A program made the position numbers and the translations under genes. From assembly GCA_003560175.1 (NCBI GenBank), contig PWIZ01000382.1:1-7668 (forward strand): 7,668 bases of DNA, written 5' to 3'. A model generated the notes under the pieces. The model made no database searches. It worked only from the letters and a program-made list of their open reading frames with translations, and was not told where the DNA came from. Shown piece after piece: positions 1 through 7,511 of the stretch (positions are counted from its first letter, which is position 1; each line of letters starts with the position of its first letter). Source of the stretch: Halomonas sp. (GTDB taxonomy: Bacteria; Pseudomonadota; Gammaproteobacteria; Pseudomonadales; Halomonadaceae).

Positions 1-54
1 CCCTGGTCGTCGCCGGCATGGCGGCGGCTCTTACGCACTGTTCGTGGAGCCCGC

Positions 55-58
<4 letters not shown>
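1..58 (+). CDS. Possible C-terminal tail of an upstream gene (partial)
   Basis: From base 2 a reading frame is open from the window edge and ends at a TGA at 56-58. It encodes about 18 residues ending in SYALFVEPA. The TGA overlaps the yheS ATG in an ATGA arrangement, which is typical of translationally coupled neighbours in an operon. Eighteen codons are far too few to name a family. The other forward frames are also open over this short stretch, so the overlap geometry is the only real argument. This stretch could simply be a leader. Confidence 0.25.
46..49 (+). promoter_or_regulatory. Shine-Dalgarno site of yheS
   Basis: GGAG lies five bases before the ATG at 55. It supports that ATG as the start, and the protein begins there at the expected ABC-F N-terminus (MIALRQVSL). 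Confidence 0.6.
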
Positions 59-1994
<1,936 letters not shown>

Positions 1995-1998
<4 letters not shown>

Positions 1999-2432
1999 CT
2001 CTCCAGCAGAAAGGTCACCGGCCCGTCGTTGACCAGCGAGACCTCCATGTTGGCGGCGAATTCGCCACTCTCCACCCTGGGCCAGGCTGCTTCGGCCCGC
2101 TCCAGCAGGTAGTGGAACAGCCGATGGCCCTCGTCCGGCGGGGCGGCGCTGGAGAAGCTGGGTCGCAGCCCCTTGCGGGTATCCGCCGCCAGGGTGAACT
2201 GGGAGACCAGCAGCAGGCCACCGCCGACCTGCTGAAGGTCGAGGTTCATCTTGTCGTCATCGTCGCTGAACACCCGGTAGTGAAGCAGCTTGTGCAGCAG
2301 CCGGTCCGCGGCGGCCTCATCGTCCCCCTTCTCCACGCCCACCAGCGCCAGCAGGCCGTGGCCGATGGCGCCTACGGTGCGACCCTCCACGGCCACGCTG
2401 GCCCGGGTGACTCGCTGAATCAATGCCTTCAT
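1995..2432 (-). CDS. dtd: D-aminoacyl-tRNA deacylase (DTD)
   Basis: This 145-residue cytoplasmic enzyme hydrolyses D-aminoacyl-tRNA, and Gly-tRNA(Ala) in many bacteria, to keep D-residues out of translation. The length matches E. coli Dtd (145 aa). It starts [13 protein letters not shown], the usual N-terminus. It carries KMNLD (61-65), the active-site signature SQFTL (77-81) with KG at 87-88, and the Gly-cisPro motif NDGPVT (135-140), which gives chirality selection. The ATG at 2432 is chosen because AAAGGAGA stands in front of it and the homology begins there; the frame stays open upstream to 2681 but that part lies over the neighbouring gene and has no Dtd similarity. It is last in a leftward run and converges on yheS with overlapping stops. 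Nothing essential is missing. Confidence 0.95.
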
Positions 2433-2440
2433 CGATGACT

Positions 2441-2448
2441 TCTCCTTT
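2441..2448 (-). promoter_or_regulatory. Shine-Dalgarno site of dtd
   Basis: The minus strand reads AAAGGAGA here, with GGAG nine bases from the ATG at 2432. This decides the start of dtd against the longer open frame reaching 2681. Confidence 0.65.
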
Positions 2449-2535
2449 GCTCTCTTCCCTGCGCTCTCCGGGCCCCTCGCGTGCCGAGTGAATTCAAGCA
2501 GCTGAATCTGACAGATGATCCTAGCACGCCCGGAT

Positions 2536-3144
2536 CTAGCGACGGCCCAGGAGGGCGTCGCGGAAATCGTTCCGCAGCGGCTGGTCGCCGAGCCAGATAC
2601 CGAAGAGTGCGCTGGCCAGGTCCGGGTCGCCGCCGCGATAGAGCCCCTCGCCGTTGAGGGCCAGGAACAGGGCTTCTCCATCCCAGGTTAGGGCATAGCG
2701 GTCGCCGGGCTCGACGCTGCGATAGGCGCGATTGAAGGCGTTCAGGCCGGGAAGCAGGTCGCGATAGGCCGGTTCGCCCAGGCGCTCACGCACGCTGTCG
2801 CGGGTGGCGGCGGCAAAGTCGTCCGCCTCGATGGCATGGAAGTACTCAAGCTCCAGCCGGCGTGGCACGGCCGACAGCGGTGCCGGCTCTGGCTGGTCAT
2901 CGGCCTGGTAGTAGGCGCCCGCATAGGCGGTCCAGATCATGTAGCGGAACAGACCGTGGCCGATCAACCGGTAGGTCTGGCCCGCATCCTCCAGCTCAAT
3001 CGCGAACGTCGCGCCCCTGATCTCAACTGTTTCCGTGGCGTCGGCCCGTATCGGCAGCCAGGCCAGCAGCAGGGATAGCAGCAGCAGGGTAGGTAGAGGC
3101 CTGGGGGTGTGATGAGAGACGGAACGACGAGCGGGACGATACAT
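2536..3144 (-). CDS. Secreted chalcone isomerase-like domain protein
   Basis: The product is 202 residues from the ATG at 3144. The N-terminus has an arginine-rich stretch, a hydrophobic core of leucines (about 18-31) and a likely signal-peptidase site after ADA (34-36), so the mature protein of about 166 residues should be periplasmic. The mature part resembles the bacterial chalcone isomerase-like family (Pfam Chalcone_3 type): [18 protein letters not shown] (62-79), [15 protein letters not shown] (96-110), [15 protein letters not shown] (147-161), and an end of the form [20 protein letters not shown]. Bacterial members are mostly of unknown function, and chalcone isomerase activity should not be assumed. 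The start at 3144 is chosen over an ATG 16 codons upstream because GGAGG stands six bases before it and it gives a clean signal peptide. It lies between usp and dtd on the same strand. Confidence 0.8.
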   Translation of the reverse strand: MYRPARRSVSHHTPRPLPTLLLLSLLLAWLPIRADATETVEIRGATFAIELEDAGQTYRLIGHGLFRYMIWTAYAGAYYQADDQPEPAPLSAVPRRLELEYFHAIEADDFAAATRDSVRERLGEPAYRDLLPGLNAFNRAYRSVEPGDRYALTWDGEALFLALNGEGLYRGGDPDLASALFGIWLGDQPLRNDFRDALLGRR

Positions 3145-3150
3145 GGGGAG

Positions 3151-3160
3151 CCTCCGGAGG
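3151..3160 (-). promoter_or_regulatory. Palindromic Shine-Dalgarno region of the chalcone isomerase-like gene
   Basis: CCTCCGGAGG is a perfect 10-base palindrome, so it reads the same on both strands. On the minus strand its GGAGG half (3155-3151) is six bases before the ATG at 3144 and acts as the ribosome binding site. It supports the shorter start and the signal peptide reading. Confidence 0.6.
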
Positions 3161-3164
3161 ATGT

Positions 3165-3193
3165 GATGGCAGCCATGTACGGACATCGCCATC
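3165..3193 (-). other. Imperfect stem-loop in the leader of the chalcone isomerase-like gene
   Basis: Outer arms GATGGC and GCCATC pair over six bases. Inner arms ATGT and ACAT pair over four bases around a four-base loop, with an uneven internal bulge (one base against four). It lies just upstream of the ribosome binding site and downstream of the usp stop. No T-run follows on either strand, so a leader structure is more likely than an intrinsic terminator. It may also be chance. Confidence 0.3.
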
Positions 3194-3219
3194 GGGTAGA
3201 GGTTCTGTATCGAAATCGC

Positions 3220-4065
3220 CTACCAGGCGCGGCAGATCATGATGTCGCAGTGGGGCTCGGCCAGCAGCTGCTCGGTGATATGGCTCTGGCGACCCAGCTG
3301 GCCGCGGCTGCCCAGGGCCAGCAGGTCCGGGGGCTGGCGGCGCAGGCGGGTCATCAGCACCTCAAGGGGGTCGCCCTGCTCCAGCACCAGCTCCAGCTCC
3401 GGCACCTTGTCGAGCTCGGCCATCAGCTGTTCGGTCTCGCGCTCGAGCTGGGTGCGCAGCCGCGCCACCTCGCGGTCCCGCCAGCGAGCATAGTCGCCGT
3501 GGGAGCCGAGCTCGCGCTCCCCGGGGATATCCCAGGCATGAAGCAGGGTCAGACGCGCCTCGGGGAAGCGCTTGAGCGTCTCGCGCAGGGTATGCCGCGA
3601 GGTCAGCGAGAAATCCACTGGCACCAGGATGTCCCGCCACTCCTGGGTAGCCAGGTGGCTCACCGTGAGCACCGGGCAGGGGGCGCTGCGCAGCACCCGG
3701 GCCAGAGTGGTGCCGGCGACGAGATCCGGCTGGCCGCGCTTGCGGTGGGCACCGAGGATGATCATGTCCACTTCGCGCTCGTGGGCCTCCCGAATGATTT
3801 CGGCGTAGGGAGAGCCGGCCACCGTCTGCAGCAGCACCTGGGGTTCGGGCAGGGCGTAATCCTCGCGGATGTCGGTCAGGGTGGCCTGCATGTCCGCCAC
3901 CACCGCCGTCTCCAGGTCGTGGAGTACCCGCCGCGGCAGATAGGGGTCCAGCACGTGGATCACGTCCAGTCGGGCGCCCTGTTCGCCGGCCAGGCGCAAG
4001 GCCCGGGCGAAGGCGGCGCGGTTCTCGGCCGAGAGGTCGCAGGCGAACAGCAGGGTCTGGGTCAT
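3220..4065 (-). CDS. Tandem-domain universal stress protein (UspA family)
   Basis: The protein has 281 residues with two UspA-type folds, about 1-136 and 144-279. Domain 1 opens TLLFACDLS and contains VIHVLDPY (36-43) and PCPVLTVSH (129-137). Domain 2 opens DILVPVDFS (145-153) and contains LTLLHAWD (172-179) and the end CDIMICRAW. It should be cytoplasmic. The family's ATP-binding motif G-2x-G-9x-G(S/T) is imperfect in both halves. In domain 1 the second Gly is Arg108 (G105, R108, G118-T119). In domain 2 the final G-S/T is Glu-Gln (265-266). The ATG at 4065 is chosen over an upstream in-frame start (4158) because GGAG lies nine bases before it and the first beta strand begins at once. It follows thiD by 86 bases but is probably transcribed separately, given the terminator at the thiD end. 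Members usually support survival under starvation or other stress. Confidence 0.9.
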   Translation of the reverse strand: MTQTLLFACDLSAENRAAFARALRLAGEQGARLDVIHVLDPYLPRRVLHDLETAVVADMQATLTDIREDYALPEPQVLLQTVAGSPYAEIIREAHEREVDMIILGAHRKRGQPDLVAGTTLARVLRSAPCPVLTVSHLATQEWRDILVPVDFSLTSRHTLRETLKRFPEARLTLLHAWDIPGERELGSHGDYARWRDREVARLRTQLERETEQLMAELDKVPELELVLEQGDPLEVLMTRLRRQPPDLLALGSRGQLGRQSHITEQLLAEPHCDIMICRAW

Positions 4066-4074
4066 GGTGACGGT

Positions 4075-4078
4075 CTCC
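4075..4078 (-). promoter_or_regulatory. Shine-Dalgarno site of the universal stress protein gene
   Basis: The minus strand reads GGAG nine bases before the ATG at 4065. It supports the 281-residue form over the 312-residue open frame that would run back into the end of thiD. Confidence 0.55.
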
Positions 4079-4086
4079 GCTTCCCG

Positions 4087-4101
4087 GAAGGTGAGACCTT
4101 C
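4087..4101 (-). repeat. Small perfect inverted repeat in the usp leader
   Basis: GAAGGT and ACCTTC form a perfect six-base stem around a three-base loop, eight bases upstream of the usp Shine-Dalgarno. No T-run follows. It could be a leader hairpin or an operator half-site pair; its short length means chance cannot be excluded. Confidence 0.35.
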
Positions 4102-4133
4102 AGGATGGGAGGCTTGCGGCGCCCCTGCAAGGG

Positions 4134-4165
4134 ACAAAACGCCTCGCGGTGCTACCACCAGGCGT
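4134..4165 (-). terminator. Likely intrinsic terminator of thiD, overlapping its stop codon
   Basis: On the minus strand ACGCCT, GGTG, loop GTAG, CACC, a GCG bulge, AGGCGT and then TTTG follow in order. That makes a ten-pair stem in two blocks with a three-base bulge, ending in a short T-run. The thiD stop (TAG, 4154-4152) sits in the loop, so the 5' arm is coding. The T-run is short (four T counting the last stem base, then GT), so efficiency may be modest. Confidence 0.5.
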
Positions 4166-4979
4166 GAAAATGGTGCACCGGGCCGCGTCCCTGACCCACG
4201 TCAAGTCTCTGGCTCGCGGTAAGCGCTGCGCCTAGCCACCGCTTGGCGCTCGCCACTGCCTCGAGAAGCGAGTCACCCTGAGCCAGGCGGGCTGTGATGG
4301 CCGAGGAGAGGCTACAGCCGGTGCCGTGCAGGTTGGCGGTATCGACCCGGGCGCCCTCGACCCAGATGGCGGCGTCGGCGCTGACCAGCAGGTCGGGACA
4401 CTCCTCGCCGCTCAGGTGGCCGCCCTTGAGCAGCGAGCTTCCGGCGCCCAGCGCCCGCAGCGCCGGGGCCATAGCCAGCATCTCACCCCGGGTGGCGGGG
4501 GCCTGCCGATCCAGGAGCACCGCGGCTTCGGGCAGGTTGGGGGTGATCAGGTCGGCCAGCGGCACCAGCACTTCGCGCACCGCGCGGATGCCGGCATCGT
4601 CTACCAGGATGTCGCCGCTCTTGGCCACCATCACCGGGTCGAGCACCACCCAGCGCGGGCGGCGGCGGGTCAGCGCCTCGCGGATCACCTCCGCCACCTC
4701 CAGGCTCGCCACCATTCCGATCTTGACCGCGTCGATGCGCACGTCGTCGAGCAGGGTCTCGAGCTGGGCGGCAATGAAGTCGGCCGGCACCGGGTGTACG
4801 CCGCTGACGCCGCGGGTGTTCTGGGCGGTCAGGGCGGTGATCACACTGGTACCATAGGCGCCCAGTGCCGAGAAGGTCTTGAGATCGGCCTGGATGCCGG
4901 CGCCGCCACTGGGGTCGGAACCGGCGATGGTCAGCACATTGGGAATCCAGCGCCTGGAAATCGAGGAAGAGTCGGTCAT
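4152..4979 (-). CDS. thiD: Hydroxymethylpyrimidine/phosphomethylpyrimidine kinase
   Basis: This 275-residue cytoplasmic ribokinase-fold enzyme phosphorylates HMP to HMP-P and then HMP-PP, the pyrimidine half of thiamine. Seen in order: AGSDPSGGAGIQADLKT (19-35, substrate site), TAQNT (51-55), VVLDPVMVAKSGD (111-123), TPNLPEA (146-152), KGGH (185-188) and the anion-hole/catalytic segment HGTGCSLSSAI (218-228) with Cys222. The C-terminal GRGPVHHFHAWW is also usual for ThiD. Length is typical for a stand-alone ThiD with no ThiE fusion. The ATG at 4979 has AGGTGA just upstream and homology starts at about residue 12, so the open frame upstream to 5432 is not used. No other thi gene is in the window. 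It diverges from yqaA with a 24-base gap. Confidence 0.95.
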   Translation of the reverse strand: MTDSSSISRRWIPNVLTIAGSDPSGGAGIQADLKTFSALGAYGTSVITALTAQNTRGVSGVHPVPADFIAAQLETLLDDVRIDAVKIGMVASLEVAEVIREALTRRRPRWVVLDPVMVAKSGDILVDDAGIRAVREVLVPLADLITPNLPEAAVLLDRQAPATRGEMLAMAPALRALGAGSSLLKGGHLSGEECPDLLVSADAAIWVEGARVDTANLHGTGCSLSSAITARLAQGDSLLEAVASAKRWLGAALTASQRLDVGQGRGPVHHFHAWW

Positions 4980-5003
4980 GCGGTCACCTGACAAGAAAAG
5001 AGC
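4980..5003. promoter_or_regulatory. 24-base divergent gap between thiD and yqaA
   Basis: These 24 bases separate the two start codons. The thiD Shine-Dalgarno (AGGTGA on the minus strand, 4989-4984) is inside it. On the plus strand only a weak A/G-rich run (AAGAAAAGAG) precedes the yqaA ATG. There is no room for a promoter of either gene, so both must lie inside the opposite coding region. Confidence 0.6.
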
Positions 5004-5435
5004 ATGCTGAGCCTGTTTGCGGTGGCTCTGGTCAGCGCCACCCTGCTGCCCGGCGGTTCGGAGGTGTGGCTGGCCCGGCTGTGGTGCCTGGGGGAGCCGG
5101 CTCTGGCGCTGTGGGCGGTGGCCACCGCCGGCAATACCCTGGGCAGCCTGATCAACGTCTGGATGGGACGCTATGCGCGCCGCTTCCAGAACCGGCGCTG
5201 GTTTCCCGCCTCGCCGGCCGGGCTGGCCCGGGCCGAGCGCTGGTACTTCCGCTTCGGCGAATGGAGCCTGCTCTTCTCCTGGGCGCCGGTGGTGGGCGAT
5301 CCGCTCACCGTGCTCGCCGGCGTCTTTCGGCTGCCCTGGTGGCGAGCCATCCTGCTGATCACCCTGGCCAAGGCGGCGCGCTACGCCGTGGTACTGCTGC
5401 TGGCCCAGCAGTGGCTGGCGCCCCTCTGCCAATAG
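5004..5435 (+). CDS. yqaA: YqaA family inner-membrane protein (DedA/VTT related)
   Basis: The protein has 143 residues, mostly hydrophobic, against 142 in E. coli YqaA. Shared landmarks are SATLLPGGSEV (11-21), GNTLGSLINVWMGRY (43-57) and SWAPVVGDPLTVLAG (92-106), followed by AKAARYAVV (122-130). These are the re-entrant and membrane helices of the short YqaA branch of the SNARE-associated/VTT superfamily. The longer DedA relatives are linked to lipid carrier scrambling and membrane homeostasis, but the role of YqaA itself is not settled. The ATG at 5004 is the only usable upstream start, because an in-frame TGA lies at 4989-4991. The Shine-Dalgarno is weak. It diverges from thiD and ends 15 bases from the convergent dctM stop. 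Confidence 0.9.
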   Translation: MLSLFAVALVSATLLPGGSEVWLARLWCLGEPALALWAVATAGNTLGSLINVWMGRYARRFQNRRWFPASPAGLARAERWYFRFGEWSLLFSWAPVVGDPLTVLAGVFRLPWWRAILLITLAKAARYAVVLLLAQQWLAPLCQ

Positions 5436-5450
5436 TCTACCGGCAGGGCG

Positions 5451-6866
5451 CTACACTACCGAGGGCAGCCAGGTGGCCAGTGCCGGAAAGAGCGCCAGCG
5501 CCAGCAGCATGCAGAGCTGCAGGGCGATGAAAGGAATCACCCCCCGGTAGATCGCCGAGGTGGGTACGGACTCCGGCGTCACCCCGCGCAGATAGAAGAG
5601 CGCAAAGCCGAAGGGGGGCGTCAGAAAGGAGGTCTGCAGGTTCACCGCGATCATGATGCCAAGCCAGATCGGGTCGACCCCCATGGCCAGCAGCACCGGG
5701 CCGACGATGGGCACCACCACGAAGGTGATCTCGATAAAGTCGAGGATAAAGCCGAGCAGAAAGATCACCAGCATGACCACCAGGGTGGCGCCCACCACGC
5801 CGCCAGGCAGCGCCTCGAACAGCTCGACGACCAGCTCCTCGCCCCCGAAGGCGCGGAACACCAGCGAGAAAAGTGCTGCACCGATCAGGATCAGGAACAC
5901 CATGCTGGTGACCTGGGTGGTGGACCGAACCACCTCGCGCAGGATCGGCAGGGTCAGCCGCCGGTTGGCCAGGGCCAGGATGAAGGCGCCGAAGGCGCCC
6001 ACCGCCGAGGCCTCGGTGGGCGTGGCGAAGCCGCCGAGGATCGACCCCAGCACGGCAACGATCAGCAGCACCGGCGGCAGCAGCCCCTTGAGCAGCAGCG
6101 GCCAGAGGCTGCCGGTGTGGCCCAGCTCCTTCATCAAGGAGTCTCGGTCGGCTGCAGGTGCCGTCTCCGGCTTCAGCCAGGCGGTAATCATCAGGTAGAT
6201 AATATAGGCCAACACCAGCAGCAGGCCGGGCACCAGGGCCCCGATGAAGAGATCGCCCACCGAGAGGGTGCGAGGGCTCCACACCCCCATGGAGAGCTGG
6301 GCCTGCTGGTAGGCGTTGTTGAGCACATCGCCCAGCAGCACCAGGGCGATGGAGGGCGGAATGATCTGGCCCAGGGTGCCGGTGGCGCAGATGGTGCCGG
6401 TGGCCAGGGACGGCGAGTAGCCACGCTTGATCATGGTGGGCAGCGAGAGCAGCCCCATGGTGACTACGGTAGCGCCAACGATGCCGGTGGAGGCGGCCAG
6501 CAGCATGCCTACCAGCACCACGGCGATGCCCAGGCCGCCGCGCAGGGCGCCGAAGGCCAGCGACATCGCATCGAGCAGGGTCTCGGCGATTCGCGACTTT
6601 TCCAGCAGCACCCCCATCAGCACGAACAGGGGCACCGCCAGTAGCGTCTGGTTGGTCATGATGCCGTAGAGCCGGTTGGGCATGGCGCTCATGTAGCGCG
6701 ACTCGAAGGCCACCGGCACGCCCAGCTGAATCAGGACATAGCCAAGGCCGGCGAAGATCAGTGCGGTGCCTGCCAGTGACATCGCTACCGGATAGCCCAG
6801 CATCAGTACGCCGCACACGGCGGCGAACATCACCAGCGGCATGAACTCGAGGAAAGTGGCCAGCAT
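5451..6866 (-). CDS. dctM: TRAP transporter large permease subunit (DctM type)
   Basis: This 471-residue, very hydrophobic protein has about 12 membrane segments. It is the large, substrate-translocating subunit of a tripartite ATP-independent periplasmic transporter, which imports organic acids with sodium. Family signatures are STGIVGATVVTMGLLSLP (126-143), GTLGQIIPPSIALVLLG (163-179), GGFATPTEASAVGAFGA (278-294), LDFIEITFVVVPIVGP (375-390) and QTSFLTPPFGFALFYLRGV (411-429). The acidic loop insert around 192-250 suggests the branch annotated for mannitol/chloroaromatic or 2-oxo acid/lactate uptake (FcbT3 or TakM like), but the substrate cannot be read from the sequence. The ATG at 6866 shares its A with the dctQ TGA (TGATG) and has GAGGAG eight bases upstream, so the two genes are coupled. 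The open frame upstream of 6866 is shadow. Confidence 0.93.
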   Translation of the reverse strand: MLATFLEFMPLVMFAAVCGVLMLGYPVAMSLAGTALIFAGLGYVLIQLGVPVAFESRYMSAMPNRLYGIMTNQTLLAVPLFVLMGVLLEKSRIAETLLDAMSLAFGALRGGLGIAVVLVGMLLAASTGIVGATVVTMGLLSLPTMIKRGYSPSLATGTICATGTLGQIIPPSIALVLLGDVLNNAYQQAQLSMGVWSPRTLSVGDLFIGALVPGLLLVLAYIIYLMITAWLKPETAPAADRDSLMKELGHTGSLWPLLLKGLLPPVLLIVAVLGSILGGFATPTEASAVGAFGAFILALANRRLTLPILREVVRSTTQVTSMVFLILIGAALFSLVFRAFGGEELVVELFEALPGGVVGATLVVMLVIFLLGFILDFIEITFVVVPIVGPVLLAMGVDPIWLGIMIAVNLQTSFLTPPFGFALFYLRGVTPESVPTSAIYRGVIPFIALQLCMLLALALFPALATWLPSVV

Positions 6867-7414
6867 CACACGAGCTCCTCGTGGTCGGGGGAGTTGCCGG
6901 GCAGTCGGTGGCGGATGATTAGTATCTGGCGGATCAGCTGGGCGATGCCCTGCACCAGTAGCAGGGCCATCATCGCAAGGATCAGGCTCTTGAGCAGGAA
7001 GACGCCGGGAATGCCGCCGTCCGGCGAGCGCTCCATGATCGCCCAGCTGCTGCGCACATAGCCGTAGCTGCCGATGCCGATGAAGAGCACCACGGGGATC
7101 AGCAGAAAGAGGGTGCCGCAAAGGTCGATCCAGGCGCGTCCCCGGGCGGAGAGTCGCCGATAGAAGATGTCCACGCGCACATGGCCGTCTCGACGCAGAG
7201 TCCAGGCGGCGCCGAGCATGAACACCGCGGCGTGCATATACATCACCGATTCCTGCATCACGGTGCTGTGGATGTTGAGCACATAGCGCATGATCACGAT
7301 GGAAAATTGCACCGCCATCATGACGATGACGAGCCAGGCGACGGCTCGACCGATATGGTCGGTTAAGGCGTCCAGGCCGCGCAGCAGGGTCGGTTCGCGG
7401 GCAGGAGGTGTCAT
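6866..7414 (-). CDS. dctQ: TRAP transporter small permease subunit (DctQ type)
   Basis: This 182-residue protein has four predicted membrane helices (about 23-45, 58-75, 98-118 and 136-158), as expected for the small TRAP subunit. Family landmarks are QESVMYMHAAVFMLGAAWTL (54-73) followed by the conserved loop RDGHVRVDIFYRRLS (75-89). DctQ pairs with DctM in the inner membrane and helps dock the binding protein. The start is not firm. An ATG four codons upstream (7426) gives 186 residues, and 7414 is preferred only because GAG lies seven bases before it. A TTG at 7489 is unlikely. No dctP lies directly upstream; the preceding gene on this strand is an unrelated nuclease/phosphatase-family gene. 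Confidence 0.9.
   Translation of the reverse strand: MTPPAREPTLLRGLDALTDHIGRAVAWLVIVMMAVQFSIVIMRYVLNIHSTVMQESVMYMHAAVFMLGAAWTLRRDGHVRVDIFYRRLSARGRAWIDLCGTLFLLIPVVLFIGIGSYGYVRSSWAIMERSPDGGIPGVFLLKSLILAMMALLLVQGIAQLIRQILIIRHRLPGNSPDHEELV
6875..6880 (-). promoter_or_regulatory. Shine-Dalgarno site of dctM inside dctQ
   Basis: GAGGAG on the minus strand is eight bases before the dctM ATG and lies within the last codons of dctQ (HEELV). With the TGATG junction it indicates translational coupling of the two permease subunits. Confidence 0.6.
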
Positions 7415-7441
7415 GATAGGTCTCATGGGAAAGCGGAAACG

Positions 7442-7476
7442 ATGCGCATGATCGCCGATTCGGCGACGATCGTCAT
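7442..7476. promoter_or_regulatory. Cluster of palindromes upstream of the TRAP operon
   Basis: Three dyads lie close together in the gap before dctQ: ATGCGCAT (7442-7449), TCGCCG-ATT-CGGCGA (7452-7466, perfect six-base arms) and GACGATCGTC (7465-7474, perfect ten-base palindrome). The wider stretch, centred on the ATT, is itself an imperfect inverted repeat from GATG to CATC with 12 of 17 positions matching. It lies 28 or more bases before the dctQ start, which suits an operator for a local regulator. It could also act as a weak terminator for the upstream gene, but only a broken T-rich run follows. Confidence 0.4.
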
Positions 7477-7511
7477 CCCCGGGCCTCAACTCTATGGGTG
7501 AAGGTCGAGTC

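Noticed and set aside
2518..2526. Possible extended -10 promoter (TGC-TAGGAT on the minus strand) for dtd
   Set aside because: Four of six bases match the -10 consensus and the TG is present, but there is no -35 at a suitable distance. Too weak to list as a feature.
2515..2535. GATCC/GGATC inverted repeat after the chalcone isomerase-like gene as a terminator
   Set aside because: Only five pairs around a ten-base loop, and no T-run follows on the minus strand.
2433..2681. N-terminal extension of dtd to 228 residues
   Set aside because: The extra part overlaps the 3' end of the chalcone isomerase-like gene, has no Dtd similarity, and a good Shine-Dalgarno precedes the ATG at 2432.
3109..4167. 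352-residue open frame on the plus strand opposite the universal stress protein
   Set aside because: Antisense shadow of a clear tandem UspA gene. It is rich in Gln, Gly and His and has no family resemblance.
4980..5432. N-terminal extension of thiD to 426 residues
   Set aside because: It lies entirely antisense to yqaA and is Gln/Gly/Pro rich. ThiD homology begins after the ATG at 4979, which has its own Shine-Dalgarno.
5426..5446. CTGCC...GGCAG inverted repeat between the convergent yqaA and dctM ends as a terminator
   Set aside because: Five-base arms with an eleven-base loop and no T-run on either strand; probably chance.
5437..6816. 459-residue open frame on the minus strand within dctM, in another frame
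   Set aside because: The dctM frame carries all TRAP signatures. This alternative is Arg/Ala/Gly/His rich low-complexity sequence, typical of a shifted frame in GC-rich DNA.
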